From NCBI GenBank assembly GCA_046351455.1, contig JAXLYM010000008.1, forward strand, positions 1 through 64,000: a stretch of DNA of 64,000 nucleotides, written 5' to 3'. This document shows positions 60,278 through 64,000 of the stretch, piece by piece. Numbering within the stretch: position 1 is the stretch's first letter; every line of letters begins with the position of its first letter. This stretch comes from JADJRH01 sp046351455 (GTDB lineage Bacteria > Myxococcota_A > Polyangia > Polyangiales > Polyangiaceae). Both the position numbers and the translations under genes were made by a program. Below the pieces are notes generated by a model. It saw only the letters and a program-made list of their open reading frames with translations. It did not search any database and had not been told where the DNA came from.

Positions 60278-62002
60278 ATGCGAAACCTCTCGATCCGAAG
60301 CACCGTCGCGCTCCCTCTCCTCGCGTCGATCAGCCTCTTCGCCGGCTGCGGATCGAGCACCGACACGAGCACCAGCAGCGGTGGCTCCACGACGACCACG
60401 ACCACGTCCTCGACGAGCACCGGCGGATCGGGGGGCACCACCACGACGAGCGACACCACCACCACGACGCCGCCGTCCACGTACTGCGACGCCGAGATGC
60501 TCCCGGTGCGGCCGTGGTCCGACGGGCCCTACGGGACGCACCGCAACGAGACCGCCGCGGACTTCTCGCTCGAGCTCGCGGACGGCACCACGTGGAGCTT
60601 CAAGGACAGCTACAGCGGGTGCGAGAGCTACGTCTTCATCCCCGACTCGCTGCACGTCTCGGATCAGAACACCGCGTCGGTCTGGACGAAGGACCTCGCG
60701 ACGCTGCTCAAGACCTCGCCGAAGAACGTCCACTATTTCTTCGTGTCGCGCTCCTCGACGGACGACGGCGCGAAGGTCAGCACCGACGCGATGAAGGCGT
60801 ACGTCGACACGACGCTCGGCGCGCTCGCCGCGGCGGACGCGGAGCACTGGAAGGCGCGGCTCCACGTCGCGTCGAAGCGCGCCAAGACGCTCGGCAACTG
60901 GGTCGGCGACATCCTCGGGGGCATCGGCCGCATGGGGTTCGCGATCGATCGCTTCCAGCGCGTGCGCGGCCTCGGGTACCTCGCGGACGTGAAGCGCTAC
61001 AAGCAGGCGCTCAACGACGCGGGCCTGTGGCCGTTCGAGTCGAACCTCGTCTACGCCGAGCACGAGCCGCGCTACTTCAACTTCGAGGTCGATCGCCAGG
61101 CGAAGCTCGACGCGGAGGACGCGACGGTCATCCCGTTCTGGACGGGCGAGGTGCTGTCTCAGTTCGCCGAGACGGACGTCACGCTGCCGAGCGAGGCCGA
61201 CATGGCGAAGTTCGACACGCTGGAGGTCGAGGTCGAGAGCGGCTGCCCGGATCCCGACGCGATCGAATTCAACAACTGCGGCGCGTGGGACTACATCGCG
61301 GCGCTCTCGGTGCGGGACGACGCGACGATGACGAACATCGAGATCGCGCGCTTCATCACGAGCTACCACCGCGAGACGCACTGGGTCGTCGACATCTCGC
61401 CGATGCTCGCGCACCTCAAGAAGGGCGGCGCGCGCCACTTCCGCTGGGAGTTCGCGCCCGAGTGGAACGTGCAGCCGACGGCGACGAAGCTCTCGCTGCG
61501 CCTCTCCAACAAGAGCAAAGGCTACGCGCCGTACGACGCGAAGTTCCTGTGGGCGGGCGGCGATTTCAACTCGATGTACAACGCCCCGCACGCGCCGACG
61601 GACGTCCCGATCCCGGCGGACGCGAAGCACGTGGAGCTCGTCGCGATCGTGACGGGCCACGGCTCCGGATCGAACCAGTGCAGCGAGTTCTGCAACCACC
61701 AGCACTCGTTCAAGGTGAACGGCACCGAGTACCGCAAGGAGCACAAGGAGGCCGGCACCAGCAACAAGTGCATCGACCACATCGAGAACGGCATGGTCCC
61801 GAACCAGGCGGGCACGTGGTGGTACGGCCGCGGCGGCTGGTGCCCGGGCCAGCAGGTGGATCCGTGGGTCGTCGACATCACCGCGAACGTCACCCCCGGC
61901 ATGCCCGCGACGATCGAGTACCAGGGCCTCTACGCGAACGGCCAGCCGCCCGACAACTCCGGCAACATCGATCTGGTGAGCTACCTGGTCTTCTACAGGT
62001 GA
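60278..62002 (+). CDS. PNGase F-like lipoprotein
   Basis: 574 residues. A lipoprotein signal ends at LFAGC (Cys24), followed by a Ser/Thr/Gly linker (25-68). Residues about 70-280 have a thioredoxin-like start (DFSLELADGTTWSFKDSYSG). Residues about 284-574 match peptide-N-glycosidase F: VIPFWTGEVL, NCGAWDYIAALSVRD (Trp-Asp as at the PNGase F active-site Asp), HWVVDISPMLAHLKKGGARH, and a C-terminal block HSFKVNGTEYRKEH, PNQAGTWWYGRGGWCPGQQV with paired Cys. The family releases N-glycans from glycoproteins by cutting the Asn amide. Here it is lipid anchored, with an extra N-terminal domain. Activity is inferred. Confidence 0.85.
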   Translation: MRNLSIRSTVALPLLASISLFAGCGSSTDTSTSSGGSTTTTTTSSTSTGGSGGTTTTSDTTTTTPPSTYCDAEMLPVRPWSDGPYGTHRNETAADFSLELADGTTWSFKDSYSGCESYVFIPDSLHVSDQNTASVWTKDLATLLKTSPKNVHYFFVSRSSTDDGAKVSTDAMKAYVDTTLGALAAADAEHWKARLHVASKRAKTLGNWVGDILGGIGRMGFAIDRFQRVRGLGYLADVKRYKQALNDAGLWPFESNLVYAEHEPRYFNFEVDRQAKLDAEDATVIPFWTGEVLSQFAETDVTLPSEADMAKFDTLEVEVESGCPDPDAIEFNNCGAWDYIAALSVRDDATMTNIEIARFITSYHRETHWVVDISPMLAHLKKGGARHFRWEFAPEWNVQPTATKLSLRLSNKSKGYAPYDAKFLWAGGDFNSMYNAPHAPTDVPIPADAKHVELVAIVTGHGSGSNQCSEFCNHQHSFKVNGTEYRKEHKEAGTSNKCIDHIENGMVPNQAGTWWYGRGGWCPGQQVDPWVVDITANVTPGMPATIEYQGLYANGQPPDNSGNIDLVSYLVFYR

Positions 62003-62006
62003 AGCG

Positions 62007-62696
62007 TCACTTGTCGTTGAGCACCGGCGGCTTCTCGCGCGGCACCACCGGCGACACGTCGCTGCCGAACCTCAGCCGCAGGAACGATCGCTCCAGGAAG
62101 AGCGCGAGCCTGTCGCCGACCGCCTCCTCCGCGCCCGCGCCCGTCGCCTTCGTGGTGAGCGCGTACGCGAAGCATTTCTTCGCCCACCCTCCGAAGGCGA
62201 GCACGTACCCCTCGATCGGCTGACCGGGCGCGGTCGGCAGGAGCCCCACCTCCACCGTCGTGTCGAAGCCGCTCGGCAGGTCGACGCGCCGCTTCTCGAT
62301 CACGACGGCGCTCTCACGCGCCGGCAGATCGCGCGTCTCGCGGGCGTGCGTCTCGCAGCGCGCGCGGTTCATGAGCGCGTCCATCGTGAAGACGCGCGCG
62401 ACGATCGTCGTGTTCGTGGGCGCGTGCTCGGCGAGCAGCCACGCGTCCGTGCGATCGTCGACCTTCCACGCGAGGTCCTCCGGCAGCGGCATCGACATGC
62501 TCTGCGCGAGCGAGTCGAACGGCCGCCACCGCACGCGGCTGAAATCCGGCCCCTGCGCGGCGGGGGTCGCGGTCGCGATCGGCGGCGCCTTCGAAGGAGG
62601 AGGCGCCGCGGGGCCGCATCCGATCGCGAAGGACGCGAGGACGACCGCCGCGGCGGCGAGAGGAGCGTGCGTTTTTCGGAGGCTTCGGGGAGCCAT
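62007..62696 (-). CDS. Lipoprotein of unknown function
   Basis: 229 residues from ATG 62696. The lipoprotein signal ends at SFAIGC. After an Ala/Pro spacer comes a compact alpha/beta domain: FDSLAQSMSMPLPEDLAWKV, DAWLLAEHAPTNTTIVARVF, VDLPSGFDTTVEVGLLPTAP and IEGYVLAFGGWAKKCFAYAL. The pattern recalls small proteins with a PEGA- or DUF-type sandwich, but I recognise no family. It converges on the PNGase F-like gene with four bases between the stops and is ten bases upstream-adjacent to the end of ilvE on the same strand, so it probably follows ilvE in one transcript. Confidence 0.75.
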   Translation of the reverse strand: MAPRSLRKTHAPLAAAAVVLASFAIGCGPAAPPPSKAPPIATATPAAQGPDFSRVRWRPFDSLAQSMSMPLPEDLAWKVDDRTDAWLLAEHAPTNTTIVARVFTMDALMNRARCETHARETRDLPARESAVVIEKRRVDLPSGFDTTVEVGLLPTAPGQPIEGYVLAFGGWAKKCFAYALTTKATGAGAEEAVGDRLALFLERSFLRLRFGSDVSPVVPREKPPVLNDK

Positions 62697-62706
62697 GCTC
62701 AGCGCG

Positions 62707-63630
62707 TCACTCCACGAGCGTGAGCCACTCCGGGTGCGACGTGTCGGAGCCCTTCACGACGTCGAAGAAGCGCTTCTGGAGCCGCTTCGTGATCGGCCCG
62801 ACGGTGCCCTCGCCGAGCGTGCGGTGATCGACCTCCCGGATCGGGGTCATCTCCGCGGCGGTGCCGGTGAAGAAGGCCTCGTCCGCGAGGTAGAGCTGAT
62901 CGCGCGTGACCATCTCCTCGCTGACGGGGATGCCCTCTTCGCGCGCGAGCTGAAGCACCGTGTCGCGCGTGACGCCTTCGAGGATCGAGGCGGCGAGCGG
63001 TGGCGTGATGAGCTTGCCCTTCTTCACGAGGAACAGGTTCTCGCCGGAGCCTTCGCTCACGTAGCCGTTCACGTCCATGAGGATGGCCTCGTCGTAGCCG
63101 CCCATGCGCGCCTCGCGCTTCGCGAGCGTGCTGTTCGTGTACTGGCCCATGATCTTCCCCTTCGCGAGCGACACGTGGATGTGGTGCCGCGCCCACGAGG
63201 AGATCTTCGCGCGGACGCCGTTCTCGACCGCGCCGGCGCCGAGGTACGCGCCCCACTTCCACGCGATGATGGTGGTGCGCACCGGGTTGTCGGGCGCGTA
63301 GACGCCCATCGCGCCGTCGCCGAGGTAGACCATCGGCCGCAGGTAGCCGTCGACCATGTCGTTGACCTTGAGCACCTCGCCGCAGGCCTTGCTGATCTCC
63401 TCGTGCGAGAAAGCGGGCTTCATGACGATGAGCTTGCAGGTGTCGAGGAGCCGATCGATGTGCTCCTTGAGGCGGAAGATGTACGTCTTGCCGTCGGCGC
63501 GGCGGTAGGCGCGGATGCCTTCGAAGGCGCCGAGGCCGTAGTGGAGGGTGTGGGTGAGAAGGTGAACCTTCGCGTCGTCCCAATCGACGAGCGCGCCCTC
63601 CAGCCAGATCTTCTTGAGCTTGTCGACCAT
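62707..63630 (-). CDS. ilvE: Branched-chain amino acid aminotransferase
   Basis: 307 residues from ATG 63630 (MVDKLKKIWLEGALVDW), the normal length. Fold-type IV aminotransferase motifs: THTLHYGLGAFEGIRAYR, TYIFRLKEHIDRLLDTCKLI, GKIMGQYTNSTLAKREARMG with the PLP-binding Lys in the NSTLAK block, YDEAILMDVNGYVSEGSGEN and ADEAFFTGTAAEMTPIREVD. It makes Leu, Ile and Val from their keto acids using glutamate. Other frames extend the gene upstream but do not look coding. Confidence 0.95.
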   Translation of the reverse strand: MVDKLKKIWLEGALVDWDDAKVHLLTHTLHYGLGAFEGIRAYRRADGKTYIFRLKEHIDRLLDTCKLIVMKPAFSHEEISKACGEVLKVNDMVDGYLRPMVYLGDGAMGVYAPDNPVRTTIIAWKWGAYLGAGAVENGVRAKISSWARHHIHVSLAKGKIMGQYTNSTLAKREARMGGYDEAILMDVNGYVSEGSGENLFLVKKGKLITPPLAASILEGVTRDTVLQLAREEGIPVSEEMVTRDQLYLADEAFFTGTAAEMTPIREVDHRTLGEGTVGPITKRLQKRFFDVVKGSDTSHPEWLTLVE

Positions 63631-63754
63631 GTTCGCGGCCTCGAAAAAGTTGAGGTGGCGCGCGGTTGTTAGCGTGTTCCCTGGGGTGCGCCAACCCTCG
63701 ATCCGCGGCCCCGCCACGATTGGGGCGCACCGCGTCAGCGGCGCCCGGTGAAGG

Positions 63755-64000
63755 TCACGCGCCGAGGGATTCGATGGCTCGCCACGCGCCTGTTTTGCGG
63801 AGCCGCGCGGTGAGAGCTGCGGCGACGGCGTCGTCTTGCCACACCGCGCGGAAGAAGAAGCCGCTGCCGTGCTCGGCGAACCAGCCTGCAAAATGGGAGT
63901 GCGCGTGCTCCTTCGGTTCCAGCGAGAGGCGGCGCTCCGGCACCACGCCTTCCTTCGTGACGCTGAACGGCGGATCCGGGCGAGCTTGCAACCAAGTATG
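63755..64000 (-). CDS. Partial unidentified protein (cut by right edge)
   Basis: About 81 C-terminal residues are visible in a frame that stays open to the right edge: DPPFSVTKEGVVPERRLSLE, EHAHSHFAGWFAEHGSGFFF, RAVWQDDAVAAALTARLRKT and the end WRAIESLGA. No family recognised. The start lies outside the window. The stop is 125 bases before the ilvE start. Confidence 0.55.
   Translation of the reverse strand, partial: HTWLQARPDPPFSVTKEGVVPERRLSLEPKEHAHSHFAGWFAEHGSGFFFRAVWQDDAVAAALTARLRKTGAWRAIESLGA

Noticed and set aside
1..64000. tRNA, rRNA, riboswitch, transposase, integrase and prophage genes
   Set aside because: No cloverleaf-like sequence, rRNA stretch, known riboswitch core or DDE/Tyr recombinase motif was recognised while reading both strands; a covariance-model scan could still find a small RNA.

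Overview
The window is a gene-dense stretch of a very GC-rich chromosome. GC-ended codons, frequent GTG starts, many lipoproteins, Ser/Thr kinases fused to ATPase and TPR modules, and c-type cytochrome lipoproteins suggest a myxobacterium-like organism (Myxococcota, probably the Polyangia side). That assignment rests on gene style, not on a marker-gene search. No rRNA, tRNA, CRISPR array, prophage or insertion sequence was recognised. About 50 protein genes are supported, two of them cut by the window edges.

Layout. 1-9909 (minus strand): tandem di-haem oxidoreductase-like genes, a Cys-rich lipoprotein, a kinase-like membrane protein with an eroded active site, and a tightly coupled group of a DUF3570-like outer-membrane barrel with three haem c lipoproteins. 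10040-18803 (plus): a TPR protein, then complex I genes nuoABCD and, after a repeat-filled gap, nuoGHI; nuoE, nuoF and nuoJ-N are absent. 18883-22721 (plus): gatB with an extra C-terminal tRNA-binding domain, a membrane protein and an acyltransferase. 22722-23189 holds repeats. 23190-28302 (minus): a frameshifted GST-like gene, a giant kinase-ATPase-TPR regulator and a small secreted protein. 28555-31576 (plus): a doubled DsbA/HCCA-isomerase protein, a small secreted protein, a second repeat block and ddl. 31573-38093 (minus): a two-domain PPK2 and the partial ATP synthase operon atpF'-F-H-A-G. 38333-43034 (minus): a toxin-antitoxin-like pair, an unrecognised gene, miaE and an outer-membrane protein. 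43738-47216 (plus): dnaA and an NHLRC2-like lipoprotein. 47217-53849 (minus): a second giant kinase, then dnaK and grpE. 53907-64000: a small HTH protein, a DUF1552/DUF1592 pair, an OmpA lipoprotein, NAD-type isocitrate dehydrogenase, a PNGase F-like lipoprotein, ilvE and an unidentified partial gene.

How it fits together. The region is energy and housekeeping core (complex I, F-type ATP synthase, polyphosphate kinase, isocitrate dehydrogenase, dnaA, dnaK/grpE, gatB, ddl, ilvE) mixed with lineage-specific envelope proteins. Several core proteins carry unusual additions: NuoH has two insertions, AtpA has an insertion of about 85 residues, the b subunit of ATP synthase has a signal peptide and a large exported N-terminal domain, and GatB has gained an OB-fold tRNA-binding domain. 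The best candidate for an undescribed system is the barrel plus cytochrome lipoprotein operon at 6073-9909, which could move electrons across the outer membrane. Two families of dispersed intergenic repeats (14117-14281, 23043-23176, 41569-41758; and 22768-22959, 30222-30393) also look undescribed.
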